A stretch of DNA of 64,000 bases. It comes from Eulemur rufifrons. Taxonomy: Eukaryota; Chordata; Mammalia; Primates; Lemuridae. The DNA lies in assembly GCF_041146395.1 (NCBI RefSeq), contig NC_090997.1:33273501-33337500 (forward strand), in the 5' to 3' direction. The notes under the pieces were generated by a model. It was given only the letters and a program-made list of their open reading frames with translations. It had not been told where the DNA came from and did not search any database. Both the position numbers and the translations under genes were made by a program. Positions 13,715 through 24,911 of this stretch are shown here, one piece after another; positions within the stretch are counted from its first letter, which is position 1, and each line of letters starts with the position of its first letter.

Positions 13715-13935
13715 AAAATGGTATAGTAATAAGAATTCAGCTTGTGAATCTAATAACATGGCAACTTATACATAACAGGGCTTTGTAAATGCTGTCAGGT
13801 GGTTGCTATTTAACCTGCCTACCAAATGGAATTGTTGTGAGGATCAAATGATTTAATGCATATAAAGAACTTAAGAGAGTCCCTAGCATATCATAAGTGT
13901 TCAATAAATGTTAGTTATTATTATTGCTACTATTT
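13715..13935 (+). mobile_element. MIR SINE
   Basis: The 3' half is clear: TGTTGTGAGGATCAAATGATT near 13834, CCCTAGCATATCATAAGTG near 13882, and the terminal TCAATAAATGTTAGTTATTATT. The 5' half is diverged. Confidence 0.75.
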
Positions 13936-13959
13936 TGATGAGAAGACTGACTTGTTTTC

Positions 13960-14045
13960 AGTTTGTGATCATAGCATTTGGCATGGTACATGGCACAGAA
14001 CAGGTATCCTGTAAGTATTTGTTCATTGATTACACTCAACCACTA
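13960..14045 (+). mobile_element. Short L2 or MIR 3' tail
   Basis: GGCATGGTACATGGCACAG followed by GTAAGTATTTGTTCATTGAT resembles the 3' tail of an L2 in sense orientation. Too short to be certain. Confidence 0.4.
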
Positions 14046-14219
14046 TGTAATGATTCATAAAGATCTCATAATCATCAGGGCGTCCCAGTGGGGCTCTGGA
14101 ACACACCACCATTTCATGTCCTATTTCCAAAGTAGACATTTCTTGAACTTTTTCCCAGTAGTTGGGCTGCTGCTATTAAACAAAGTCATGCCCATATAAG
14201 GAGCTATGTTTTTAGAAGA

Positions 14220-14820
14220 GGCTGGTGAAGGATTAATGAGAGTACTTAGCCTGGAAGCCTTCCTGGAGTTCAGTACACATTTGAGTTGAGTTTTGAAAGG
14301 GCTAAAATATTAAAGAAGAGAGAGAAGGAGGCAAAGAATTTGAAGTAACAAAGATGGATATGGAAGGGAGATTAAAGTGACAAAATGATGTTCTGAAAAT
14401 GTGAAGTAGATTTACCTAGCTTGGAAAATGTTAGAAATTAAGAGGAAGAATTAGTGAATGAGGAAAATGTATGGTTAAAATACCTTGGCACTAGATAGCT
14501 GTGTGTGCATTTGTTATGGTAGGAAATGTGAGGCCCTTTTGTAGGATCTGTGAATTGGAGAGAATGATGCTTGAGGAAGACACTCAAGCAGTCCATTCAA
14601 GAAAGAAAATAAATTTGTAAGTAGTAGGTATTAATAAGAAAGGGCAATTTCAAGAGATCTTCCAAAGGACTAGCCAGAGTACTCAGTGATTTTTTGGCCA
14701 TTAGAGAGAGTGAAAGATTATAGTGTTATCAAAGTGGTAGTATCAGTGATGGGGAGATTTAATTGACTACTGTGTAGAATTTGGGAGGTGTTTAAGTTTG
14801 AGAGGAGAAAAACTATTGAG
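14220..14820 (-). mobile_element. L2 LINE fragment, antisense, strongly diverged
   Basis: GGAAGCCTTCCTGGAGTTCAG near 14251 followed by 'tttgagttgagttttgaaagg', and later TTTGGGAGGTGTTTAAGTTTGAG near 14780, follow the reverse L2 3' region order. The middle is poorly matched, so extent is approximate. Confidence 0.4.
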
Positions 14821-17525
14821 TTGAGTGTTTAGTCTGTTCAGGCTGTTGTTAGGGAATTTTTAGGTAGATATTGATTTAAAGCATGATAGATAATGGAAGG
14901 TGAATGGAATTGAATTATCTGGAATGGACAATTCAGGAACCATCATCCCAGGTGAGGGCCACAGGAATGACAGTCCTGTTAGGTTAAGGGGGAAAGCAGA
15001 GTGCTTAAAACATGGGCACCTTTGTGAGTGAGGAGTGAGAAATCCAATTCACTGGATTACCTTTCCAAATGTTATACCATTAATCCATGTTTTCCAAAGT
15101 ATCTATTTATATTTTCATCTGTTTGGATGAGGATGAAAGAAGTTATTTACAAGATTTATTTTCTTTTCTCATTCTAAATAGAAAAGATATTAAGACAAAG
15201 TAGCAATCATATTCAAATATTAAAGTTGCCATAGAATTGTCAAATTGATTTGTTTTCATTCTTTTGTCATATTTTAAGTAAAAGAGGCATTGTGGCCTCT
15301 TGACAAAATAAAGAAATGTTCATTTGCCATTGAAAAATGAATAGCGTATATTTCTCACCTGGCACTTTAATGTTTTCACATAATAGTTCATGTCAAACAC
15401 ATTTTCATATCTGATTGGCTCCAGTTTGTCTCTAACTTTCTAGGCAGGTGAATCAGCTGAAAAAGTAGTCACAATTAATTGAAAGCAAAGCCTGAAATAC
15501 TTCATTAATGCTTTTCCAAGTTTCATTTTCCCATTTTATTTTATCTATTTAATATCCACTTAAATCCCACCAAGGAACCATTATGGACCTCTCAGCAGAT
15601 ATTTATTTAGCTATCTGGCTCCCAAATGAGGGAAGAGAATGAATGCTTTGTGCAGAAAAGGCATACTTAGATACATAGAACTACCCTAAAATCATTATTC
15701 AAAGAGCTGTGGTTTTGTGATACAAATAAAAAGTAGAAAACTAGTTAGTTGTAAAACAGTGCTGGCGTTTATCTTTACAAATACCATCCATTTCCCCCTG
15801 TACTACCAAATTTCATTTTTCACCCTGAGCATTTAGACTATAGACAGTCATTATCTGACAACTATCTCATACTCTTGTACAACATTGAAATGTAGCAAGG
15901 GGATGTGAAGTAAAGGCTAGTGCTTACAACTTGAAGTATCCAATTACTAATATAATTGTGTGGCTCTTGCCACAACTTGAGTGAAATGAAATAATTTATT
16001 TGCTCAAAACAAAATACTTCACTGGTATCATGTGATCTTGAAATGATGAGCTGTATTTCTAAGAAGAAACTGTGGTATCTCAAAACTAAATTTTGTAACT
16101 TGTGTAGCATTATCAGTTTTTTACCTCACAAAGCACCAGGCACAATCTATGACATGTGACCAGATGACAAGACTAAAGGCATGTGGGATTCAGAACACAG
16201 TTCCAGGCTCATTGTAGGTGCTCAGTAATTTTAGTATTATTAACTGTTATTTTCCTATTTTGTTGTTGTTTGGTTTTCATATCTAAATAGGTTTACATTT
16301 CTTGACATTCATCTTGTTTTGCTGAATTGCTTTTATTCAAGTTAATTAAGACCATTTTTAGTTATATGCCTTTCTTTGAGACTGTTAATATTCCCATTGA
16401 AGTTGGCATTATTGCCTACTAAACAGCCTCCCACATCTCACTCATTCAAGTCAGTGATTGTTTCTTAGATGGAGAGCCCACACTCAGCCTGCCCTGGGAC
16501 AGAGCTAGCAGTTTAGACCAGTGGGCTGTAGGGCACCTAAATTAGCTGTGAGGGGTGTTGAAAGTCTTTATTGATAGAAATGGAAGTATTGAGGTCTATG
16601 AACAATTTTGTCTTTAAGATAACTTATGTTAGTTCCAAGACTATTCCTGTCCTATCCTGTAATACTGTCATTCTGACTTTTAGATCAACATTCTTTCTTT
16701 AGTGCAAAATAAAATGGCTAGGACTTTTGTTTATTTAACTGGAGCCCATGGTGATATGTTTCACACAGAAGCACAGTCATAGGTGCCAAAGGAACAAAAC
16801 AAGCTGAATCCACTGATGCAGACTATATTTCCTACCTTACTAGAGAAAATTAGATGTCCTTTTAGTTTTTCTGATGTTCTCCGTTATGACTGTGGATTGT
16901 CATTCCCAAGGGAGTTTTCTTTTTTTAAAACAAAACCTCACTCTAAATCTAAAAGACTAAGTTTCTGAGCAGGCTTCAGACACATTTACTTAAATAATCA
17001 AATACGCATGGGTTATTGAGAAAGAGAAAGAGTTAACTAGAGTTAGAAGCCTGCAGAGTCTGCCCTGGGGCGCTTACTGATTGCAAGCTGGGCCCTCAAG
17101 GAGAAGTGAAAAGAAGTCCCTTCTCTTATTTGCACCCAACAAGCAAAAGAAGAAACTGCCAACTCCTTTCTGCTTTTAAGCTGTGGCAAACCCACTCCCT
17201 AGTGCAAATATAACTATTAATATTAGTGGATGATAGTCAGGAGAAGAAGGCTCCCTCAGATATTCCGCCCCCCACACCTCTGGCACAGGTAGGGGTAGGG
17301 AAGAAGGAGTGAGCCAAAGGTGCTGCCTCTAGGAGCTGAGTTCGAGATATGAGGAGAGGTGGACAGATGATTTTCATTCTCCTAAACCCTTCCAAAATGA
17401 ATTTCGTGAAGCATTTATCCTGGAATAATCTTTTTGGGAGAAAATGGGGATGGCAAAATTATGGTCAAATGAAAGGTGACATTTGGAGAAATAATCCCCT
17501 CCCTGTTTATCTCATGTCAGCCCTC
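14821..17525. other. Long, mostly unique stretch
   Basis: A weak MIR/L2-like tail (AGGCTCATTGTAGGTGCTCAG) lies near 16206. The rest, including the slightly GC-richer 17040-17340 part, shows no repeat or exon pattern that I can support. Confidence 0.4.
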
Positions 17526-17612
17526 TCTATCCAGTCTTCTACCCTCCCCTTCCTTTCCTTTAACTCTCCTCCCCTTCCCCTCCTTTCCTTCCTCCTCCTC
17601 TCCTCTCTTATC
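17526..17612. repeat. Polypyrimidine tract (CCTT/CCCT-rich)
   Basis: Nearly pure C/T on the plus strand, purine-rich on the minus strand. It is the cause of a long chance open frame rich in Ser, Pro, Leu and Phe that runs 17476-17982. Confidence 0.8.
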
Positions 17613-19384
17613 TGTAGCTTTAACTTCTGCCTTTCCCATGGGTAAATACTCACCAAGAATTGTGCCCAAATGTATGAAAAAGACCATCTATCCTTCATCT
17701 CTCCTTCTTTCTCAGCTCAGCTTTTGTCTACATTTGCATCAATTCTCTACATTCTCTATCTTCATTTTCACATCACCTTTTTTCTCATCAACCCACTGCA
17801 CTTTCACTGGAGCTCCATCCATTGTTCTTTTGGAGAGTTTAAAACATGGTTTCAGACCTCTTTTCATGCCTCCCTCTGCTGCATTGGCTAGTGCTTCCTC
17901 CTCTGGAAAATTCCTTACTTCTTACTCCATAGGTGTTGGGGGTTTTATGTTTGTTTGCTTTTTTCCCCCCACTTATGGATGAAATGAATAGGGTTCTCCA
18001 TTGAAGGTTTAGCACAGGAAATTCCTAGTACTCTAGGTTTTTCTAAAGTTGTGTTGGATTTGCAGGCAGCACGTGGCTTTTGGAGAATGAGTGCAGGTTA
18101 GTAAGTGGAAAATGTAAATGAGAGAGTGTGTAGGGAATGATAGCAGACATAAATCCATAGGTAAGTATATTATTTCAAGAATTGGGGAATGGAGAAAGAA
18201 ATTGATTGTGTTAACACAAAATAGTAGTGTAGATAAAAAGAGGCTAATTGAACATGTTGCCAAAATGTTGAAAACAATATTAGAGTCTTGTAGAATCAAC
18301 CCTATTAGCATTCTGGACACCGAACAGATGATAAACAGGGAGGTTTCAATGATTCAAGAGAAGACCAAGGATTTGACTTCTTACCTATTATTTTCTTATC
18401 AGTCTTTGAAAAATTTGTTTTTCCGAAATTTAAAATCTCTCATTAATCTCTGTAGTGCATCTTTGCCTTGTTATCACCTTTATTTTAGAATCCTAGCCTT
18501 TTTGTCTTGTTTTGTGAATAACTTCCTGGTCTCTTTAGGGGAAGGTCAGTGGTCCTCATCACTCATTGTGCAAAATGGCGGGCTGGTGTCTCTTTTCTTA
18601 TAATTGGGAATTTACTTTGCCTTTCATGCCTTTTTTAAAATAAAAATTACTCTGATGTAGCTTCTAAGGGTTCCCTGAATGCACATTGGTGCTATAACAG
18701 GCCCTGATGATTTGTGATTAATACATCTAGCTATTCAAAATACTAACATTCGCTTTTCCCTTCTGTTGTAGGATTTTCCCTGTTCCATCTTCATCTTATG
18801 AGTAACAATTATCATAGTCATTTATTCACTGTTAGAGTGACATGAATATGTAATTTTTTTATACAACATGAGTTTTAAAATATTATTTTCCAGCTTTTCG
18901 TTTTAGAATTTGTGAATGGAAATGAGATTACTTTTGAAGACCTCCCCTGAAAAATATATTTGAAGAGAGATTTGTATCAATTGCACTCTCTGTCTCACAA
19001 GTGAATCTTTTATCTTTTCAGCTTTCTTTATTCTTTCTACGTAGACCCTTTCTCTATATACCAGTTAACTGGTCTTGCATTTCACATTCTGTAGTATTCC
19101 AGTATTCTATTGGTCTTAAGGTCACTCTACATTTCTAGTTTAGCCAACTCAATATTTTGTTATCACTATTGTTCTGCTGTTATATTTGGAGAATACGATC
19201 TGGCGATAGTAGAATAATGTTTAAAGAACACTGAATTCTGTGGAATTGTTTGAATATTTTCAATACTATACCTATATCATGAAATCAATGGTATTGAAAC
19301 ATACCTGAGGATACTGGACTCTGTAACTTTATGATTGGTTTTTATCAGTTTCCATTCATCTTTTAAGCACTAAAGTCAGAGGTC
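17613..19384. other. Unique sequence with two long chance open frames
   Basis: Open frames of 168 codons (17476-17982) and 161 codons (18118-18603) are the longest in the window. Neither has a recognisable domain. The first is driven by the pyrimidine tract and the second has no upstream CpG-rich promoter or splice sites. I do not call either a gene. Confidence 0.4.
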
Positions 19385-19640
19385 TACATGGAATAGTGGA
19401 AAGGACATTATATTTAATGCCACACTGACCTTGATTCAAATCCCGGCTTCTTATAGTATCAACATTTGCCATTTGTCATTGGAAAAATGATTTAACCTCT
19501 TAGGTCCACAGTTTCTTCAACTGCCAAATGGGACAGTCATCTCCCCTTGTAGGGTGGTGTGAAGATTAAATGAATTATGCTTTGTATATTTTGGTACATG
19601 ATAGGTGTTAAGTAAATAAATAGAAGTTCTTATTTTCCTA
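19385..19640 (+). mobile_element. MIR SINE, nearly full length
   Basis: Order is complete: GGAATAGTGGAAAGGACATT near 19390, TTGATTCAAATCCCGGCTTCT near 19432, TGATTTAACCTCTTAGGTCC near 19488, CTGCCAAATGGGACAGTCAT near 19521, and the 3' GTGTGAAGATTAAATGAAT near 19557. Confidence 0.85.
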
Positions 19641-20044
19641 TCCTGTTTAGAAAAATCAGAAAAAAAAGGGATTAATTTTTTCTCTTTACTGTTAAGAAAT
19701 TTTCTCTGATATAATTACTTTAAAGTTTTATTTGATAAAATATTAGTATACCAAATGTTAAATAGTATCTCATAGGCTCAAAGCAGTAATTGACATTAAA
19801 AAGTCCTTTCCACTGAGTGAATCATATGCAATTAAATACCCTTTTATTGTTCAGAGAGAGAATGAATCTTAGTCAAATCATGTGAAAGCAAATTTAATGA
19901 TTATTCAAGTCATAAAATTTGGTCATAATTTAATTTACAGTTTATAAAAGTTTTACCTAGAATTTATTTTTAAATCACTGTGTTTTAACATGTTAAATTA
20001 GTTATTTGAGCTTGAAACCTAGTTTTTTTAGCTCTTTTTATCAT

Positions 20045-21045
20045 GTTTATTCATTCAACAAACATGTAGTGAGTGGCTATTATATGTAAGGCTCTTGGCA
20101 TATGTCAGTGAACCAAACAGGCAAAGATTTTTGCTTTTTAGAAGCTCGTATTTCAGCAGTGGGAGACAATAAATTTCAGTAAACAGTAGGGCAAGGTAAA
20201 GGGTGCATGGAAATATGTGGTTGTGGCAAAGGGGAGCAGATTGTAGGAGTAAGTCGAATAATCAGGGTAGCAACCATCAAAAACTGACATCTGAGCTAAG
20301 ACTTGAAAGAGATAAGGGGTTTAGTCTTACCAACATCAAGGAAGCATATTCCGGACAGAAGGGAAGGTTGGCGTAAAGACCCCAAGGCAAGAAGGGGCTT
20401 GAGGCAGTAAGTAGGAGATAAGTTCTTAGAGTCACAGAAGTCCAGATGATTCCCTAAGGACTCTAGCATTTCATTGTGAGTACAGTGCGGAAACATTGCA
20501 GGATCTTGAGCAGAGAGGTGTCAAGATCTGATTTATCTTTCTAAAGAGTCATTCTGGCTGTTGTGTTCAGAAAAGACCCCAGGAGCGGGGCAAAGATAAA
20601 TGCTGGGCAACCCGTTAAAAGTCTACAGTGAGAATTCAAGTAAAAGACAGTATTGGCTCAGAACAGAGTGGCAATAGTGGAGTTGAGAAATGGTCAAATT
20701 TTGCACATATTTAGAAAATACAGCACATCTGGTAGTTGGATTCAGGGTGTAAGAGAAAAATAGGGATCAATTCTCAAATTCTCCAGGTTTTGGCCTGAAC
20801 AGCTGGAGAAATATATTTACAATCAACCAAGATGGAGATGGCTACCGAAGGATCAAGTTTTGGGGAAAAACACAAAGAGTTCCATTTTGGAAATGTTGAT
20901 TTTGAGAGGTCTATTACTTATTCAAGTGAAAATATTGTGGAGTCAGTTAGATGGCTGACTCTGGAGTTAAGAAGAAAGGATCCGACTGGAGATAGGCATT
21001 TTGCATATATTTTGGGTACTCTGTGGCTAATGCCATGTTAAAGAA
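20045..21045 (-). mobile_element. L2 LINE 3' end and ORF2 C-terminal part, antisense
   Basis: About 1 kb of reverse L2. It starts TTTATTCATTCAACAAACATG (20046), passes GATCTTGAGCAGAGAGGTGTC at 20503-20523, TCATTCTGGCTGTTGTGTTCA near 20549, TTTTGGCCTGAACAGCTGG near 20788, and TTCCATTTTGGAAATGTTGAT near 20880. All are in the expected reverse L2 order, with frame damage throughout. Confidence 0.85.
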
Positions 21046-21589
21046 GGGCGTGAAGCACTGAACGGGGGGTTTAGTAGGCCAGGTGGCCACTACAGAGCCC
21101 CTGAAGTCTCTTCTTGTCTGTTTTTCCCTGTTTGTGTGTGCTTTTAATTGGTGATCAGCAAATCAGAAGATTGTATATTTGAAAAACGTCTCATTTTCTC
21201 AAATTTGTATCATTTTAACTGCCCCTAAGATATTTTAGGACCAATGTGGGCTAGTACAATAACACTTGGGAAGCAGGTACAAATACACTTATTTCCCCAG
21301 CACTGTTTGAATGTAATTGTCTCCATTGATGATAGGAAAATTCAAAATCCCTAAGATTGAGAACAGAATTGTAAACATGCCATAATCTACTACTTGGCAG
21401 CTTACTGCACAGTACCTAGTTTCCTGCATTAGTCACGAAAGATAAAACCATTTAAAGCACAAATTCAGATACATTTTCATAAAACAGTGTGTTTTCTTGG
21501 GAGGGGGATTGAGGGTAGTGATTGCAGGCACCAAAATGGAAAGTCAAAATAGAGAAAGTAATTATGTAAATTGTGTTTCTTGAAGGCAC
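21046..21589. other. No recognised feature
   Basis: Unique-looking, no repeat landmarks. Confidence 0.4.
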
Positions 21590-22130
21590 TTAGAATTTTT
21601 AATTCACATACTCTAAGTATCTGAAAGCACATTTCGTTCCTGTTTTGAGAGATGAAAGCCTTGCCATAGCCTCATCTGCAGGCTTGTGGCAATGTGAGTT
21701 TCTCCCGTGTGTACGTGCACTGAAGAGTAGAAGTGGCTGAGTGGGCAGTTGGCAACCATTCATCGCATTGATTGCAGTCATTCATAAAACCCAGCAGCGC
21801 GGAGGGCGGAGTCAGGACGAGCATTCCCCTGAGGTGGTTGCAGAATGTCTTATTTGCATAAATCTTCGGTGATACTTGAGTGAAGAGTGAGTGTTCACAT
21901 GCGGTTAGAGGACTGTAAGAGTCCATGTCTGATAAATCCCTGAGTAATTAAAGACATTGCAGAGAATAAGAGGTCAAGCCCTTTGAACTCCTAGTTCCTC
22001 AATCTTCGTGCTAATTCTGGGAAGTGAGCATTGTGACAGCTTTTGTGGTCTCCTTTTGCGTGGCGGAAGTAGTGAATCATCTAGAGACAGATCTTTAAGA
22101 GCTGCAACATACTGAAATATGATTGTTGTG
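21590..22130. promoter_or_regulatory. Candidate conserved non-coding block (possible enhancer)
   Basis: This block has no recognisable transposon and keeps more CpGs than its AT-rich surroundings (for example CAGCAGCGCGGAGGGCGGAG near 21793 and GCGTGGCGGAAG near 22059). It also holds a perfect octamer ATTTGCAT at 21852-21859 in the palindromic-looking TTATTTGCATAAAT. Open frames on the minus strand here (21599-21926) overlap each other and look like chance. Regulatory function is inference only; no conservation data were available. Confidence 0.25.
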
Positions 22131-23352
22131 TTTCTTAAAGTATGAAGGGTTTATATTATTGCAGTAAGTCTAATGCATGGAAGATAATGGAAATTGCCCG
22201 GGTTAAACAATTTCCATACATTAGAACTGACAAAACTATTAAGGTTTTATCCCTCGAAACTGTAATGCAGTTTAATTATAATTTTAAAGAAATGAGAATC
22301 CACACAGGCTAACAAAAATCCTGTGACTGTATTATATTTTTAATGTGTCTTATTCTGAGTGTAGGGTAATTTCTTCCTTTTCTTTCTTATATCTAGGAGA
22401 AATTTCAGCTAAAAAATCAAATTAGGAAATGTAGGAATATATATTACTATGGCTTAGAGTCCTCCAAAATTAATGGAATAATTAGCAATCTGAAACAAAT
22501 ATTTATAGTTTTTCCTTCTTAAAATGCAGATTTGATAGCAAGCTACATCACTGTAGATCTGAATATTCGTCTTGTGTCAGGATATAGGTTACTATGGAAA
22601 ATGTTTTGTTTTCCTGTTTTGTTCACTACATTTAAATTAATTCTAAATATGTTGTTTTTGAAGATTAATGTATTTATTTCTATTATTCAATAAAATTTTA
22701 AAGTTCAGATATTCAAATGAAGTTTTTAATCACAAAGATTCTATAGCATGTGTAGATAGACCCAGTATGCCAACTATTGAAATTTTAAAACAAAACCACT
22801 AGGTACTTGAGACTAAACAAGAGTTTTCTTACAAAGACATGACCTCTTAGTCAGAAAAAAAAAGTTTTGCTTAGAAGCCTACCCTTACTCTAGGCTTTTG
22901 TTAGAAGAATAGTCACTTCAATGCATATTAAAAAAAAAAAACAAAAACTCTAAGTGGTAGATTTCTTTTATTTCAAAGCTTTGTATAAATACCTAAGACT
23001 TGAGGAGGGGAAAAGAGGAATCAAGATTTCTCATAGATATAATTCTTCAAAAATTTTTCTAAGTTGGTGATATTTCAGAAATTGTCACAAACCAATGCAT
23101 GTAGATTAAACATGCTGCGTATGCTATTTTTAGTTGAGTGAGAATTGCTAAAGATTTTCCAGTGCTGTGAAATTTAACTTGCTGGACATCATACCTTGTG
23201 TAAGTTAAATTAAAATTTCAGAGCTCAGAAATCCTGGTATATTACTTCTCCCTAATGACTGCCTTCCAAAATGTTCTCATAAAGCTGGTGCACAATCATC
23301 TTCCCACAGGAAGCCAGAACAAGAACACAAGGCTTTGTAGTTTCTGTGGATG
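22131..23352. other. Unique AT-rich sequence
   Basis: No repeat landmarks. A-rich runs occur near 22855 and 22930. An imperfect inverted pairing, ATGGAAGATAATGGAAATTG near 22178 against CAATTTCCATACATTAG near 22209, lies at its start. Confidence 0.4.
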
Positions 23353-23556
23353 TTTTTTACCATGAACCTGCAGCCTCAAGGCCACATGTGGCCCTCCATA
23401 TCCCCAAATGCAGCCCTTCAACCAAACCTAAACTACACAGAACAAATCCATTTACTAAAAGGATTTGTTCTGTGAAATTTGGATTCAGTCAAAAGGCCAC
23501 ACTCAAAGATCCAGAAGGCCACATGTGGTCCCAAGGCCACTGATTCCCCACCCCTG
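23353..23556. mobile_element. hAT-like MITE forming a near-complete hairpin
   Basis: About 204 bp with mirror-image halves. CAGAACAAATCC (23438-23449) pairs with GGATTTGTTCTG (23461-23472) across an 11-base loop. Further out, the palindrome GGCCACATGTGGCC (23380-23393) matches GGCCACATGTGGTC (23517-23530). The right end reads TTCCCCACCCCTG, a CAG-type hAT terminus in reverse; the left end is degraded. Family name is not assigned. Related non-autonomous hAT elements are known in strepsirrhines, but that link is from memory. Confidence 0.65.
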
Positions 23557-24830
23557 GATCAGCTCTTGACAAACATCACTTTTTTTTTTTTTTTTACTTT
23601 ATCTCAGGTGGAAGGTGTGTTGGGGCTTTGAAATGGCACCATTTTCTTTTCTTGTTACGCTACATATAGATTTTGAAGTCTTACTTGACCTTGTTTGGAA
23701 TGAGCAGAGTGTGCGTGTGTGTGTGCACGTTTCTGTGCCGTTGTGTCCACGTTTTCCTGTATCATTTCTTTCAGAAGTGGAGAATTTTGCCATGCAGCTT
23801 TAAGCTCTGGGAAAACAGTTTATCTACCACTGCCTCACCAGTGATCCACTTCTGGAATAACATGAATGGCCTTAAATTTGAGCAGTGTAGTTGAATCTCC
23901 ATGAAACCTCTTAAGAACCAGATTCATATTTGAAGGGTTCTGAGTCCTAAGGGGTATTTCCACTGAGCAAAGTCTAAGATGTGGAGTCTCAGTTTTATAA
24001 CCAATGCTTCCCTATTCAAAGCTGTGTTTGTTTTACACCTTTTGAGGGGAAGGAATATCTGAGCCATCCAAGTACAGCCTCGGATGGAAGTGTTTTCTGA
24101 TTTCTGCCAATGAATCTCTCCAAAGCTCTGTAAGCCCTGTTTACATGAAAGCAAGAATATCTCTTCCTGCTGCCCTTTGGAGCTTTGTTATATTGTGTAC
24201 TCTGTGTTTATTATGATGGAGGACTTAAGGCACAAAGACATTTTACTGTTTTTTCACATTTTAGAAGTGTCTTCTCTACTTATTTTACACACATGCTCAT
24301 TTTATATGTGAGCATTTCCTTCCATCTTTTCCTCTTCTCTTAGTATGAAGGGAATTTGAACAAGGGGGATGTCTTGAGGCCTCTCAGATTTTTTTGCATA
24401 AACAGAAAGACCTGTGTGGTGATTAATGGTGTAAAACAAAAGTCCTTATCTTTTAGTTAAATAGCCAGCACCACAGAAAATCCTGCTCAATTTTTAACAT
24501 ATCAATGCAACAGCTGTTTCTATTTTTAATCTTTCAGATGTCTTCATATGGTGAGGCCAAAGCTTTCAGGAGCTTTTCTCATAGGAGAATCATTTTATTG
24601 ATGCTAAAAGAAAGACTAGGACAGATTTGATGTGGGTATAACTGAGTTTCTGGAATCCTGAGTCAAAGATTTCCAACTCTAGGGGCTTTGCCAGGGCCCC
24701 AAGGTTAATATTGAAGGGGCTCGCAAAGACTTTCCTTTAAATTGTGATTTCAGTACCGTGTTTAATTTCCAGGTGTGTTCTACCCTTTTTATAATTAATA
24801 GTGCATTGTACTGTCTATCATGCGCCCCAG
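23557..24830. other. Unique sequence
   Basis: A T run at 23580-23595 and a short (GT)n at about 23711-23723 are the only repeats seen. No transposon landmarks. Confidence 0.4.
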
Positions 24831-24911
24831 GTGTGTTGTCAGGGACATGGCGAAGCCTGCCGTCTGCAAAACACCAAGAAATGCTGAAAACCAGCCCCAC
24901 CAACCTGCACC
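24831..24911 (+). other. Speculative 81-nt internal exon
   Basis: A strong donor CACC|GTGAGTATGG lies at 24911/24912 and an acceptor-like ATGCGCCCCAG ends at 24830. The 81 nt between are a multiple of three, CpG-bearing, repeat-free and open in two of three frames. An ATG in good context (GGGACATGG, 24847) could also make it a 5' exon. The pyrimidine tract before the acceptor is only moderate, and I recognise no protein in either frame. It could equally be chance. Confidence 0.2.

Noticed and set aside
17476..17982. 168-codon open frame, the longest in the window
   Set aside because: Rich in Ser, Pro, Leu and Phe because of a pyrimidine tract, no domain, no signal peptide or splice context, composition equal to non-coding surroundings.
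18118..18603. 161-codon open frame
   Set aside because: No recognisable protein family, hydrophobic C-terminal part reflects T-rich DNA, no CpG promoter or splice evidence.
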